Origin: Thermoanaerobaculales bacterium
GTDB lineage: Bacteria; Acidobacteriota; Thermoanaerobaculia; Thermoanaerobaculales; Sulfomarinibacteraceae
Direction of reading: 5' to 3'
DNA: 64,000 bases
Assembly (NCBI GenBank): GCA_035358815.1
Contig: DAOPQC010000005.1
Location: 186,001-250,000 of the forward strand
Part shown: positions 1-9,414 of the stretch, one piece after another
Layout: every line of letters starts with the position of its first letter
Position numbering within the stretch: the first letter of the stretch is position 1
Position numbers and translations under genes: made by a program
Notes under the pieces: generated by a model
The model's database searches: none
Seen by the model: the letters and a program-made list of their open reading frames with translations, nothing else
Told to the model about the DNA's origin: nothing

Positions 1-1006
1 ACAGGTGGGTGGGGCGGTTGTGGCAGTCGATGCAGTCCATGATCCGGGCCTGGCTGGAGATCGTGTCGGCGGCGGGCGGCTCCTCGCCGGCGCGGGTGTA
101 GACGCGCACCTCGCCGTCCGGGGTGGTGAGCTCGACCCAGGCGATCTCCTCGCGCCGCTCATCGGCGGCGACGTACCGGATCCGGTTGTCGGAGTAGATG
201 TGCCACCAGTGAATTCCGCCGTGGGCCCCGAGGTCGAGGCTGCCGCCCCCGGTCTTGAGCATCATCGCGGTGTAAGAAGGCGTGTTCGCCTCGTCCGAAG
301 CGAAGCGGGCGAACACCCGCAGCTTGTCGCCGTGATGCTTGTCGGGCCAGTGGCACTGCTCGCAGGTCTCTCGCGCCGGCCGCAGGGTGCGCAGCGGCGT
401 CTCGATCGGCCGGTGGTAGGTCTTCATCACGGTGTGCCAGACCTGGCGCAGCCCGTCCATCTTGGAGCGCACGAACCAGGAAGCGCCCGGGCCGATGTGG
501 CACTGGACGCAGGCCACCCGGGAGTGGGGTGAGTCGGCGTAGGCAGTGTGCTCGGGCTGCATGACCGAGTGGCAGGTCTCGCCGCAGAAGGCGACGGTCT
601 CGGTGTGCTCGACGGCGAGGAAGGAGGTGCTGCCGAGGATCACCAGGTTGACCGCCGTCAATGCGAGGACGATGGTGGCGACGCGGCGCAGCTTGGGGTC
701 GTTGAAGTCGAGGCTGGGGTAGGCCTCGAGCGCCTCCGGCGAGGTGCCGAGGCGGGCCAGCCTGCGCCGGCGGAGCAGCATCCCGATCGGCATCAGCAGC
801 AGGCCGACCACGAAGATGGCGGGCAGCACGCCGAAGGCGAACATGCCGATGTAAGGGCTCTCGTGCAGCCCGCCGAGTAGGTTGACGACGAGGAACGTGA
901 GGATCAGCAGGCCGGAGACGGTGGTCAGGGCGAACCCGGTGACAGTGATGGCGTTGTTGGCCAGGTTGAAGAGCCGGCCACGACCCTTGCCTTTGGCTGC
1001 GGACAT
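1..1006 (-). CDS. NapC/NirT-family multihaem cytochrome c (partial)
   Basis: This membrane-anchored cytochrome probably takes electrons from the quinol pool and hands them to periplasmic carriers. The start is the ATG at 1006, with GGGAGGGG just upstream, and the gene runs off the left edge of the window (about 335 residues seen). The N-terminus has three hydrophobic segments (roughly residues 17-45, 54-78 and 108-130). After the third come haem-binding sites: CGETCH (an unusual CX3CH), CVQCH, CEQCH and, near the edge, CIDCH. The stretch after the first haem (VMQPEHTAYADSPHSRVACVQCH) is typical of NapC/NirT proteins, with the PE and S-H positions kept. It diverges from the 23-haem cytochrome at 1246, and about 240 bp of shared upstream DNA suggests joint control. 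Geobacter ImcH belongs to this broad family, but the total haem number cannot be seen here. Confidence 0.9.
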   Translation of the reverse strand, partial: MSAAKGKGRGRLFNLANNAITVTGFALTTVSGLLILTFLVVNLLGGLHESPYIGMFAFGVLPAIFVVGLLLMPIGMLLRRRRLARLGTSPEALEAYPSLDFNDPKLRRVATIVLALTAVNLVILGSTSFLAVEHTETVAFCGETCHSVMQPEHTAYADSPHSRVACVQCHIGPGASWFVRSKMDGLRQVWHTVMKTYHRPIETPLRTLRPARETCEQCHWPDKHHGDKLRVFARFASDEANTPSYTAMMLKTGGGSLDLGAHGGIHWWHIYSDNRIRYVAADERREEIAWVELTTPDGEVRVYTRAGEEPPAADTISSQARIMDCIDCHNRPTHL

Positions 1007-1245
1007 CGGCCCCTCCCGTGGGTGCTCGCCGCGCTCGCCGCCTGACAGTCAGGCCGGGTGGCGAAGGCCGCGGCAAGCTCCCCGCGTCGTACGCCGCTTG
1101 CGGCGGAGCGAGGTGGATCGTAACATGGCCGCGCCGTGGCCCGGCGCCGATGTTCCCGAATGCGTGGCGTACCAGTCTTCGGACCAGGTTGCTCCGACGA
1201 CATGGCACGTGGCGATGTGGCGGCCGAGCGAGGGGGGCGTTGGAG

Positions 1246-4200
1246 TTGAGCGTCTGCCGATCGTGGCGCGGGCCGGAGTCGATTCTCCGGGCCCTGCTGT
1301 GGACCGCGGTGCTGGTGGTGGCGCTGCCTGGAGTTGCGGCAGGGCAGACCAACGACGACTGCCTGCAGTGCCACTCCGACCCGGAGGCCACCGGGGAGAG
1401 GGGCGGCAGGCCGATCTCGGTGCACGTCGATCCGCAGGCCTTCTCACGGTCGACGCACCGGGAGCTCGCCTGCACCGACTGCCACACCGACCTCGAGGGC
1501 GTGGAGCTGCCGCACGGCGACGAGCTCGCGGCGGCGGACTGTGCCGCCTGCCACGATGACGTCGCCGCGGAGCTGGCCTCCGGCCCGCACGGGCGGTTGC
1601 CCGCCGACCCCAGCTCGCCGTCGGCGATGTGCATCCGCTGCCACGGCGTTCACGACGTGCTGCCGCCGGACGATCCGGCGTCCCCGACCAGCGGCCCCCG
1701 GGCGACGGCCGCGTGCGCGGCCTGCCACGGCAAGGAGGCTCGCGCCGTGGAGCTGGGCGTTCACCGCGGCGAGCGCGGCGCAGGGTGCGTGAGCTGCCAC
1801 CGCGGCCATGCGGTGGTGGCGCCCGCCGACCCGATCGGCCAGCTCGAGGCCTGCGGCTCCTGCCACCAGGAGCAGGCGGTCCAGCACCGGCGAAGCCTGC
1901 ACGGCAACGCGGCCGTTCAGGGCGACCCGCTGGCGCCGAGCTGCGTCACCTGCCACGAGCACCACACCATCCTCGCCCACACCAGGGACGACGCGCCGAC
2001 CGCGATCATGAACGTCCCGTTCCTGTGTGGCCGCTGCCATCGCGAGGGCACCGAGGTGTCGCTGCAGAAGGAGATCCCGCAGGACGCCATCCTCGAGAAC
2101 TTCTCGATGTCGGTGCACGGGGAGGCCCTGTACGAGAAGGGGCTCACGGTGGCCGCGGTCTGCACGTCCTGCCACACCCCGCACGACATCCTCGATCACA
2201 ACAACCCGGCCTCCAGCATCAACCGCAACAACGTCGCGCGGACCTGCATGCAGTGCCACGGCCGGATCGAGGAGGTCCATCTCAAGGTCATCGAGGGCCG
2301 GCTGTGGGAGGCGGAGCCGCACAAGGTGCCGTCGTGCGTCGAGTGCCACCAGCCGCACAAGATCCGCCGCCGCGCTGCGGTTGGCGAGGGCGCGGCCAAC
2401 CGCGACTGCATGGGCTGCCACGCCAGGCCCGAGCTCACCATGGTGCGGGATGGCGATGCAATCTCGCTGTTCATCGACGGTGACGCCTACGAGCTGTCGA
2501 TGCACAACCGGACGGCCTGTGCGCAGTGCCACACCGACGTCGATCCGAAGCACCCCGAGCGCGCGTGCGCCACGATCACCTCGCGGGTCGACTGCGGGAT
2601 CTGCCATGCCGAGCAGGTCCACGACCACGAGCTGAGCCGGCACGGGCAGCTGGCGGTGCAGGGCGATGCCGCGGTGCCGGTCTGCCTGACCTGCCACAGC
2701 GCCCACGCCACCCAGGGCCACCGGTTCCCGGCCTCGCCGACCTTCGCGCGCAACGTCCCGGAGCTGTGCGGCCGCTGCCACCGCGCCGGGGGCGTCGCGG
2801 CGCAGCGGATCGACGGCGACGTCCCGGACATCGTCGAGAGCTACGTCGCCTCGGCCCACGGCCGCGGGCTGCTCGACAGCGGCCTGGTGGTGTCGGCGAG
2901 CTGCGTCGACTGCCACAGTGCCCACCGCGCCCTGGCTGCGGGCGACGCCAACTCGTCGGTCCACCCGGACCGGATCGCCGACACCTGCGGGGCCTGCCAC
3001 AAGGGGATCGAGGAGGAGTTCAAGCGCAGCGTCCACTGGCCGGGGAACGTGACCACGACCGAGGAGCTGCCGACCTGCGAGGACTGCCACAGCTCGCACT
3101 CGATCACCCGTGTCGACGCGCAGGGCTTCCGGTTCACCATGATGGACCAGTGCGGCCGCTGCCACCGCGACTTCGCGGAGACGTTCTTCGAAACCTACCA
3201 CGGCAAGGTCACGCAGCTCGGGTCCGAGGGCGCGGCCAAGTGCTACGACTGCCACGGGACCCACAACATCCTGCCGTCGGACAGCCCGGAGTCGAAGCTC
3301 AGCCACTGGAACGTCGTCGAGACCTGCGGCACGTGCCATCCCAAGGCCCACCGCCAGTTCGCGGGCTACCTCAGCCACGCCACCCACCACGACAAGGACA
3401 AGTACCCGTTCCTGTTCTACTCGTTCTGGTTCATGACCGTCCTCCTGGTGGGCACACTGTCGTTCGCGCTCCTCCACACCCTGGCCTGGCTGTGGCGGCT
3501 GCTGCGGACCCGGGGCGAGTGGCTGCCGCACAAGGAGACGGCGGCCGATCGCTTCTACCGCCGCTTCACGACCACCCAGCGCGTCATGCACGCGGTCATG
3601 ATCTTGAGCTTCTTCACGCTTGCGCTGACCGGCATGACGCTCAAGTTCTCCTACATGGGCTGGGCGGTAGTGCTGTCGAGGGTGCTGGGCGGCTTCGACA
3701 CCATGGGGGTGCTGCACCGGATCGCCGCGGTGGCGCTGATGTGTCTGTTCATGTTCCACCTGCGCCAGATGTGGCTGGGCCTGCGGTCGTCGAAGAAGGG
3801 CCTTCTCGGCTTCATCTTCGACCCCAACTCGTTGATGTTCAACCTCACCGACATCCGGCAGGTGTTCGAGTCGATCAAGTGGTTCTTCGGGCGTGGGCCG
3901 CGGCCGCGCTACGGGCGCTTCACCTACTGGGAGAAGTTCGACTACTTCGCCGTGTTCTGGGGCGTGTTCGTGATCGGCTCGACCGGCCTGGTGCTGTGGT
4001 TCCCCGAGCTGTTCACCCGCTTCCTGCCCGGCTGGTCGATCAACGTCGCCACCATCATCCACTCCGACGAGGCGCTGCTGGCGGTGGCGTTCATCTTCAC
4101 CATCCACTTCTTCAACACCCACTTTCGGCCGGACAAGTTCCCGATGGACGCGGTGATCTTCACCGGCCGGGTCGCGGTCGACGAGCTGAAGCACGACAAG

Positions 4201-4380
4201 CCGGTCGAGTACGAGGAGTTCATCGAGAACGCGACTGAGGAGGAGCTGGCCCGTCGCCTCGCCGGCCCGGCGAGCCCCAAGCTCGAGAGGGCGGCGCGCA
4301 TCTTCGGTTTCACGGCGCTCGCCATCGGCCTGACCCTGATCGCGCTGATCGTGTTCACGATGTTCTTCGGCTACAGATAG
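1246..4380 (+). CDS. Giant multihaem cytochrome c fused to a b-type cytochrome membrane domain (CbcL-like architecture)
   Basis: The protein is about 1044 residues. A signal peptide (ILRALLWTAVLVVALPGVAAGQ) is followed by about 690 residues carrying 23 CxxCH motifs, then five or six membrane helices from about residue 715 to the end. The helices contain paired histidines (RVMHAVM, VLHRIAAVALMCLFMFHL, IIHSDEALL...FTIHFFNTH) that could bind two b haems, as in FdnI/HydC-type subunits. The likely role is quinol oxidation at the inner membrane with transfer along a periplasmic haem wire. Geobacter CbcL has the same order of parts with far fewer c haems. The frame is open back to 1018. TTG at 1246 was chosen because AGGGGGG lies 8 nt before it and the signal peptide follows at once; ATG at 1150 is an alternative. 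The function is inferred from architecture. Confidence 0.88.
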   Translation: MSVCRSWRGPESILRALLWTAVLVVALPGVAAGQTNDDCLQCHSDPEATGERGGRPISVHVDPQAFSRSTHRELACTDCHTDLEGVELPHGDELAAADCAACHDDVAAELASGPHGRLPADPSSPSAMCIRCHGVHDVLPPDDPASPTSGPRATAACAACHGKEARAVELGVHRGERGAGCVSCHRGHAVVAPADPIGQLEACGSCHQEQAVQHRRSLHGNAAVQGDPLAPSCVTCHEHHTILAHTRDDAPTAIMNVPFLCGRCHREGTEVSLQKEIPQDAILENFSMSVHGEALYEKGLTVAAVCTSCHTPHDILDHNNPASSINRNNVARTCMQCHGRIEEVHLKVIEGRLWEAEPHKVPSCVECHQPHKIRRRAAVGEGAANRDCMGCHARPELTMVRDGDAISLFIDGDAYELSMHNRTACAQCHTDVDPKHPERACATITSRVDCGICHAEQVHDHELSRHGQLAVQGDAAVPVCLTCHSAHATQGHRFPASPTFARNVPELCGRCHRAGGVAAQRIDGDVPDIVESYVASAHGRGLLDSGLVVSASCVDCHSAHRALAAGDANSSVHPDRIADTCGACHKGIEEEFKRSVHWPGNVTTTEELPTCEDCHSSHSITRVDAQGFRFTMMDQCGRCHRDFAETFFETYHGKVTQLGSEGAAKCYDCHGTHNILPSDSPESKLSHWNVVETCGTCHPKAHRQFAGYLSHATHHDKDKYPFLFYSFWFMTVLLVGTLSFALLHTLAWLWRLLRTRGEWLPHKETAADRFYRRFTTTQRVMHAVMILSFFTLALTGMTLKFSYMGWAVVLSRVLGGFDTMGVLHRIAAVALMCLFMFHLRQMWLGLRSSKKGLLGFIFDPNSLMFNLTDIRQVFESIKWFFGRGPRPRYGRFTYWEKFDYFAVFWGVFVIGSTGLVLWFPELFTRFLPGWSINVATIIHSDEALLAVAFIFTIHFFNTHFRPDKFPMDAVIFTGRVAVDELKHDKPVEYEEFIENATEEELARRLAGPASPKLERAARIFGFTALAIGLTLIALIVFTMFFGYR

Positions 4381-4404
4381 GCGCGTCGGCGGCCCCCACT
4401 GAAT

Positions 4405-4553
4405 GGTGCCAGGCACCGAACTCCGCACTAACGGAAAGGGTGCCAGGCACCGAACTCCGCACTAACGGAAAGGGTGCCAAAAGGGTGCCAGGCACCGAAC
4501 TCCGCACATGCGGGTCTGATCGGGCAGAGCTGCGGAAGTCGGTGCCAGGCACC
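4405..4553. repeat. Cluster of four GGTGCCAGGCACC palindromes, three in a 34-bp tandem unit
   Basis: The perfect palindrome-like core GGTGCCAGGCACC occurs at 4405-4417, 4439-4451, 4484-4496 and 4541-4553. The first three copies are followed by CGAACTCCGCAC, and the first two lie exactly 34 bp apart. A broken half copy (GGTGCC) sits at 4473-4478. The cluster fills the gap between the cytochrome stop and the next promoter. It resembles REP-type intergenic palindromes. No transposase of the REP-associated type is in the window. Confidence 0.85.
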
Positions 4554-4613
4554 GATCAGAGCTGGCGCGGCTGGTAGAATGGCGATGTCGCCACCGTGCA
4601 GGGGGAAGATCCG

Positions 4614-6611
4614 ATGAACGCCGCCCGGACCGTGGTGTCGGTGCTGCTGGTGGCGGGAGCGATGCTTCCCGCCCGGACGCCGCCGGCGGCGGACTGCCTG
4701 CGGCAGGTCGGCGAGCTGCCGGAAGGCCCCGCGCTGGCGGTGGACATGCACGGGAATGTGGCCGCCTTCGGCCGCGGCCGGGTGCTGGTGCTGGTCGACC
4801 TCGCTGATCCCTCCAACCCGGTCGAGCTCGGCAGCGTGGTGCTGCCGGGGGTGGTCGGGTCAGTGGAGCTGACCGCCACCCACGCCTGGGTCGCGGCCGG
4901 ACCGGCCGGCCTGATCGGCGTCGCGGTGACCGACCCACGTCTGCCTGAAGTCGTCAGCGTCCAGCCGGCGAGCCCTGCGGGCGAAGAGTGGGTCGCGGTC
5001 GACGTCGACGTCGCCGAGGGAGTTGCCTACCTCAGCGAGTCCGTCGTGCGTCCATGGGGCCAGTACACCCGGCTGCGGATCGTGGATGTCTCGGTTCCCG
5101 ATGCTCCCGCCGACATCGGCAGCTACTGGGCGCAGGGGCAGACATACGCGAGTGTGGTGATCGCAGTGAACGGGCTCGTGCTGCTGGGGGCATCGAACGA
5201 CCTCATCGTCGTGGATGTGAGCACTCCCGAGCATCCGCGGGCGATCGGGCGGTACACCATGTACGGGGACCCACGCGACGCCGTCGTCTCGGGCGAAACA
5301 GTGTTCGCGCTGGACGGGGGCGGCGTCGAGGTTCTCAACATCTCGGATCCGTCGCACCCGGTCAGCGCAGCGTATCTCCCCACGGGGAGCCGGGGCGCGG
5401 CCCTGGCGCTCGAGGGGGATCTCCTGATCGTCGGTGGGCCTGACTGGTACGAGTGGGGTGACCCCTTCGGCGCCTGGATTTACGACGTCTCCCCGCCGTG
5501 GCTCCCCACTCAGCTCGGGTTCGTCGAGACGCCGGCCCCGGTGGCCGGCCTTGCGGCCGACGGAGGGCTGATGCTGGCGGCGGCCGGCAGCGCCGGGCTG
5601 CGGGTCATCGACTTCTCGCGCCCCACGCAGCCGGTGGAGATGGCCGCGCTCGCGGCGCGCGGCAGCATCAGGTGGGCCGAGGCCGAAGGAGATCTTGCAG
5701 TGGCCGGCAGCAGTCACCAGATGACCGTGGTTGACGTGTCGAATGCCGCCCATCCGGTCGAGCTGGGTGAGCTTCCGTTGTCGTTCTGGCCGACCGAGTA
5801 CCCCGCCGAGTTGGAGGGTTCCCTGGCGTTCGTCGGGTCATACCTGCCGCCCGGAGTCGCGGTCTTCGATGTATCGAGCCCCGCCGCCCCGGTCATGCTC
5901 TCGTTCCTCGTTCTGGAGCATCGACCGGCGGGCCTTGACGCTTCGGGGCCCAAGCTCTACGCCGCCGTCGAGACGGAGCTGGTCGTCATCGACATCGCCG
6001 ACCCGTGGTCACCGGAGATCATCGGGCAGGCGCCTGCGGGCGAAGGTGGAGCAGCGATGCTGGTGGCCGCTGACGGCGGGTTCGTGACAGTGGCCAACTC
6101 CCACTGCCCGTGGTTTCCCGGGTGTTACCCAACGATCGAGCGCTTTGACGTCGTGTCGCCCGAGCTACCCGTGCTCACAGACACGCTGTACGACGCGATT
6201 GCCACTGCGATCGCGCCGAGCGGCGAGCTTCCTTTCGTCGCCGGTGGCAGCCGCCAGACCCCGGGGGGAGTGGTCGTGATCGACACCAGCAATCCGATGT
6301 GGCTGAGAGTGGTTGGCGGGCTCGATCTCGATACCCACCCCACCAGCATTGAGGTCGGAAACGGTGTGGCGTACGTGTTGACCGATCCACCGCTCGCAAC
6401 GCCCTGGGTGCAGATGGTGAGCCTGCGGGACCCGCTCCACCCATGGCTCATCGGCGAACACCCTACACTTGGAGAGGCGCTGGACGTGGCTCTCTCTGGC
6501 AACCTGCTGCTGGTCGCCGACGGCGACGCGGGCCTGCTGCTGCTCGACGCGACCGAGTGCGCCTTCCCGCCGCCGCGGCATCCTGGGGGCCGGCTCGTAC
6601 CGAACCCTTGA
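4614..6611 (+). CDS. Secreted LVIVD-repeat beta-propeller protein
   Basis: This is a 665-residue exported protein with a short hydrophobic leader (about residues 5-22, ending near ARTPPAAD). About 13 repeats of the LVIVD type follow, each with a core like VVDVSxPxxPxxxG (for example LVLVDLADPSNPVELG, IVVDVSTPEHPRAIG, VVIDIADPWSPEIIG). The repeats fold as a beta-propeller, and family members are usually secreted or surface-exposed with no known reaction. The start at 4614 has GGGGGAAG upstream. A TAGAAT -10 box at 4575-4580 would give a leader of about 27 nt. The gene faces the kelch-like gene, with only 16 bp between the stops. The ligand is unknown. Confidence 0.8.
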   Translation: MNAARTVVSVLLVAGAMLPARTPPAADCLRQVGELPEGPALAVDMHGNVAAFGRGRVLVLVDLADPSNPVELGSVVLPGVVGSVELTATHAWVAAGPAGLIGVAVTDPRLPEVVSVQPASPAGEEWVAVDVDVAEGVAYLSESVVRPWGQYTRLRIVDVSVPDAPADIGSYWAQGQTYASVVIAVNGLVLLGASNDLIVVDVSTPEHPRAIGRYTMYGDPRDAVVSGETVFALDGGGVEVLNISDPSHPVSAAYLPTGSRGAALALEGDLLIVGGPDWYEWGDPFGAWIYDVSPPWLPTQLGFVETPAPVAGLAADGGLMLAAAGSAGLRVIDFSRPTQPVEMAALAARGSIRWAEAEGDLAVAGSSHQMTVVDVSNAAHPVELGELPLSFWPTEYPAELEGSLAFVGSYLPPGVAVFDVSSPAAPVMLSFLVLEHRPAGLDASGPKLYAAVETELVVIDIADPWSPEIIGQAPAGEGGAAMLVAADGGFVTVANSHCPWFPGCYPTIERFDVVSPELPVLTDTLYDAIATAIAPSGELPFVAGGSRQTPGGVVVIDTSNPMWLRVVGGLDLDTHPTSIEVGNGVAYVLTDPPLATPWVQMVSLRDPLHPWLIGEHPTLGEALDVALSGNLLLVADGDAGLLLLDATECAFPPPRHPGGRLVPNP

Positions 6612-6627
6612 CGGCCGGCGCACCGGC

Positions 6628-9414
6628 TCAGGGCACGGTGAGGCTCCAGGCCCCGGTGTCGCCCGACTCGAAGCCGTCGGCGAAGAGCCCGCCGAAGGGC
6701 GGTACGTAGAGGCCGCCGGTCGAGGTGTAAGAGCCGTAGGCGTCGGCGAGACCGCCCCAGACGAGCAGCGCGTCGCCGGTCCACACTCCGCTGTGCTGGG
6801 CGCGGGCGCCGGGCGCGCGGGCGAGCGGGGTGGCGGTCCAGGTGTCGGCGGCAAGGTCGTAGCGGGCGCCGGTGTAGAGGCCGTTGCCGCAGCTCGAGGG
6901 GCCGTTGCAGCCGCCCCAGACGATCGCCTCGCCGCCGGCCCACACCCCGGCGTGCCAGATCCGCCCCTCGGGTGCAGCGGCCAGGGTGGTCGGCGCCCAC
7001 AGACCGGTGACCGGGTCATAGAGACCGCCCGAGGACAGGTAGGTGCCGTCGTCGAGCGTGCCCTCCATGCCGCCCCAGATCAGCATGCGATCGCCGGTCC
7101 AGAGCCCGGTGTGGAAGTGTCGCGCGGCGGGCGCCCCGGTCGTCGCGGCCGAGCTCCAGGAGTTCGTGGCGGGATCGTAGACGCCGCCGGTGCCGCGGTC
7201 CGAGAAGTCGCCCCAGCCGCCCCAGACGATCGCGCGGTCGCCGGTCCAGACCCCGGAGGCGTAGGCGGCCGCGGGCGGCGCGCCGGTGAGCGTGGTGGCC
7301 GTCCAGGTGTCGGTCACCGGATCGTAGAGGGCTCCGGTCGAGGTCTCGAAGCTCTCGGTCTCACCGCCCCAGACGAACATCCTCGATCCGGCCCAGAGCA
7401 TCACGTGGTAGGAGCGGGCGGCGGGCGCGCCGGCGGTGGTGGTCTGCTGCCAGGTGTCGGTCGAGGGCGCGTAGCGGCCGCCGGTGTCGAACACACTGGG
7501 TCCGGATTGGCCGCCCCAGACGATCATCTCGGTGCCGGTCCAGATCGCCGCCAGGCCGTGCTCGGGGGCCATCGGCTCGCCGGCGTCGGCCATCGGCGTC
7601 CAGAGGTCGGTGGCCGGCTCGTAGCGGTCGCCGAGCCCGGCGAAGCCGCCGCCGACGTCGCCGCCCCACAGCAGCATCTGGTTGCCGGTCCAGACTGCGA
7701 CGTGGTTCGCGCGCGGCCGGCGCGGGTCGTTGGTCGAGGTCGGAACCCAGCTGTCCGAGACCGGGTCCCAGCGGCCGCCGGTCTTCCGCCCCTGGGCGTC
7801 GGTCCGCCCCCAGATGATCATCTCATCGCCGGTCCACACCGCGCGGTGATCGAAGCGTGGCGCCGGAGCGTTGAGGGTGGAGGTGGGCGTCCACTGGTTG
7901 GCCGCGGGGTCGTACCGGGCGCCGGTGTCTCGCGACAGGCCGTCCTGGCCCTGCCCGCCCCAGACGATCATCTCGGTGGCGGCCCACACCGCCGTGTGGT
8001 CGGCGCGAGCGTCGGGCGCGCCGGCGACACTCATCGCCTGCCAGGCGTTGGTGGCCGGCAGGTAGCGCGCCCCATCGGCGAACCGTGTCGTGCCGCCGGC
8101 GCACAGCGACCCGTCGCAGCCGCCCCACACCAGCATCTCGGTGCCGGTCCAGACCGCGCTGTGGCCGCTGCGGGGGGCGGGCGCACCGGCGAGACTCGTG
8201 GGTGCCCAGCTGTCGGACGCGGGATCGTAGCGGCCGCCGGAACTGGTGGGACCGATGCCCGGATATCCGCCCCAGACGATCATCTCGTCCCCGGTCCAGA
8301 TCGCGCGGTGGCGGGTGCGCGGCGCCGGCTCGCCGGCGACCGAGGCGGCGACCCAGGCGTCAGTGGCCGGGTCGTAGCGACCGCCTTGGCCGAGCTCGAT
8401 CTCGCAGGCGTTGTTGCCGAGCGAGCCGGTCACGCAGCCGCCCCAGACGACCATGTCGCTGCCGGTCCAGACGGCGGTGTGGAAGCGTCGCGCCGATATT
8501 GGGCTCGCCGCGGTCGGCGTCCAGGAGTCGCTGAGCGGATCGTACCGGCCTCCGGAGCCGACCTCGCAGAAGTTGGTGGACTGGCCGCAGCCACCCCAGA
8601 CGATCATCTGGGTGCCGGTCCACACCGCCACGTGGTCGCGGCGCGGCGAGGGCGCGCCGATCATCGCCATCGAGGTCCAGGTGTCGGTCGCCGGATCGTA
8701 GCGCGAGCCGGTATTGCGGCCGCCGCCCCACACGATCATCTCGGTCCCGGTCCATACCGCGGTGATGCCGATGGTCGACTCGGGCAGCGCGGCGGTGGGC
8801 GTCCAGGAGTCGCCGGCGGCGCCGCCGAGCTCCGGCAGCGTCCATCCGGCCCAGTCCTCCGGCGCGGTTGTGGGCGCGCGGGCGAGCGCGGGATCGAGCC
8901 CGGCCAGCCAGTCCTCGAACTCGAGGCCGGCGCCGTCGCCGCCGAAGCGTTCGTCGGCCTCGAAGTAGGAACGGGCGAGGCGTCCGACGAGCAGGGGGCG
9001 GGCGAGACACTCGGCCAGGACGTAGCCGTCACGGTCCAGCGCTCTCACGAGGTGATCGAGCTGCTTCGGGGCGCGGGTGCCGCGGAAGATGCGCCCAAGC
9101 TCGGCCGCGAGATCGGAGGCGCTCACGGGGCGGTCCCAGTAGGCGTCCAGGGCTCCGGACAGAAGCATGGTCCGCTCGACGTTGCGCTCGATCGCCTCCG
9201 CCGGCAGGACGTCCGCGAGCCGGGGCTTGGGGGAGAGATTCGCCTCCGGCCAGATCCGGTGCTGCCAGCGCACGTCCTCGATCGCGCGCTGGCACGCGAC
9301 CCTCTGCTCGAAATCGAGCGGCTCTTGCGCGCCGGAGGTCGATGCGGTCATGGTCAGCGCGCCGAGCGCGAGGAGCGCCGCCCGAGCGGTTTTTCCGCAG
9401 GATGGGGTCTCCAT
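6628..9414 (-). CDS. Secreted kelch-like repeat protein with C-terminal FESGD tail
   Basis: The protein is 928 residues, starting at the ATG at 9414 with GAGGAGGA upstream. A signal peptide (about residues 8-28) leads into an alpha-helical N-terminal region of about 170 residues. Then come 14 repeats whose most conserved line reads like HxAVWTGxEMIVWGG, each followed by GGRYDPxxDxWxP. These are kelch/galactose-oxidase-type blades, probably two propellers. The protein ends with LFADGFESGDTGAWSLTVP, a tail that looks like a separate short module. No catalytic residues were recognised. The protein is likely exported to the periplasm or surface. Confidence 0.78.
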   Translation of the reverse strand: METPSCGKTARAALLALGALTMTASTSGAQEPLDFEQRVACQRAIEDVRWQHRIWPEANLSPKPRLADVLPAEAIERNVERTMLLSGALDAYWDRPVSASDLAAELGRIFRGTRAPKQLDHLVRALDRDGYVLAECLARPLLVGRLARSYFEADERFGGDGAGLEFEDWLAGLDPALARAPTTAPEDWAGWTLPELGGAAGDSWTPTAALPESTIGITAVWTGTEMIVWGGGRNTGSRYDPATDTWTSMAMIGAPSPRRDHVAVWTGTQMIVWGGCGQSTNFCEVGSGGRYDPLSDSWTPTAASPISARRFHTAVWTGSDMVVWGGCVTGSLGNNACEIELGQGGRYDPATDAWVAASVAGEPAPRTRHRAIWTGDEMIVWGGYPGIGPTSSGGRYDPASDSWAPTSLAGAPAPRSGHSAVWTGTEMLVWGGCDGSLCAGGTTRFADGARYLPATNAWQAMSVAGAPDARADHTAVWAATEMIVWGGQGQDGLSRDTGARYDPAANQWTPTSTLNAPAPRFDHRAVWTGDEMIIWGRTDAQGRKTGGRWDPVSDSWVPTSTNDPRRPRANHVAVWTGNQMLLWGGDVGGGFAGLGDRYEPATDLWTPMADAGEPMAPEHGLAAIWTGTEMIVWGGQSGPSVFDTGGRYAPSTDTWQQTTTAGAPAARSYHVMLWAGSRMFVWGGETESFETSTGALYDPVTDTWTATTLTGAPPAAAYASGVWTGDRAIVWGGWGDFSDRGTGGVYDPATNSWSSAATTGAPAARHFHTGLWTGDRMLIWGGMEGTLDDGTYLSSGGLYDPVTGLWAPTTLAAAPEGRIWHAGVWAGGEAIVWGGCNGPSSCGNGLYTGARYDLAADTWTATPLARAPGARAQHSGVWTGDALLVWGGLADAYGSYTSTGGLYVPPFGGLFADGFESGDTGAWSLTVP

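Noticed and set aside
1444..4428. Minus-strand open frame of about 990 codons opposite the giant cytochrome
   Set aside because: It is rich in Arg/Val/His with no domain, no signal and no ribosome-binding site. It is the antisense shadow of a high-GC gene with 23 CxxCH motifs.
4405..4553. CRISPR-like repeats
   Set aside because: Units are 34 bp in tandem with no unique spacers and no cas genes nearby; they are palindromic intergenic repeats.
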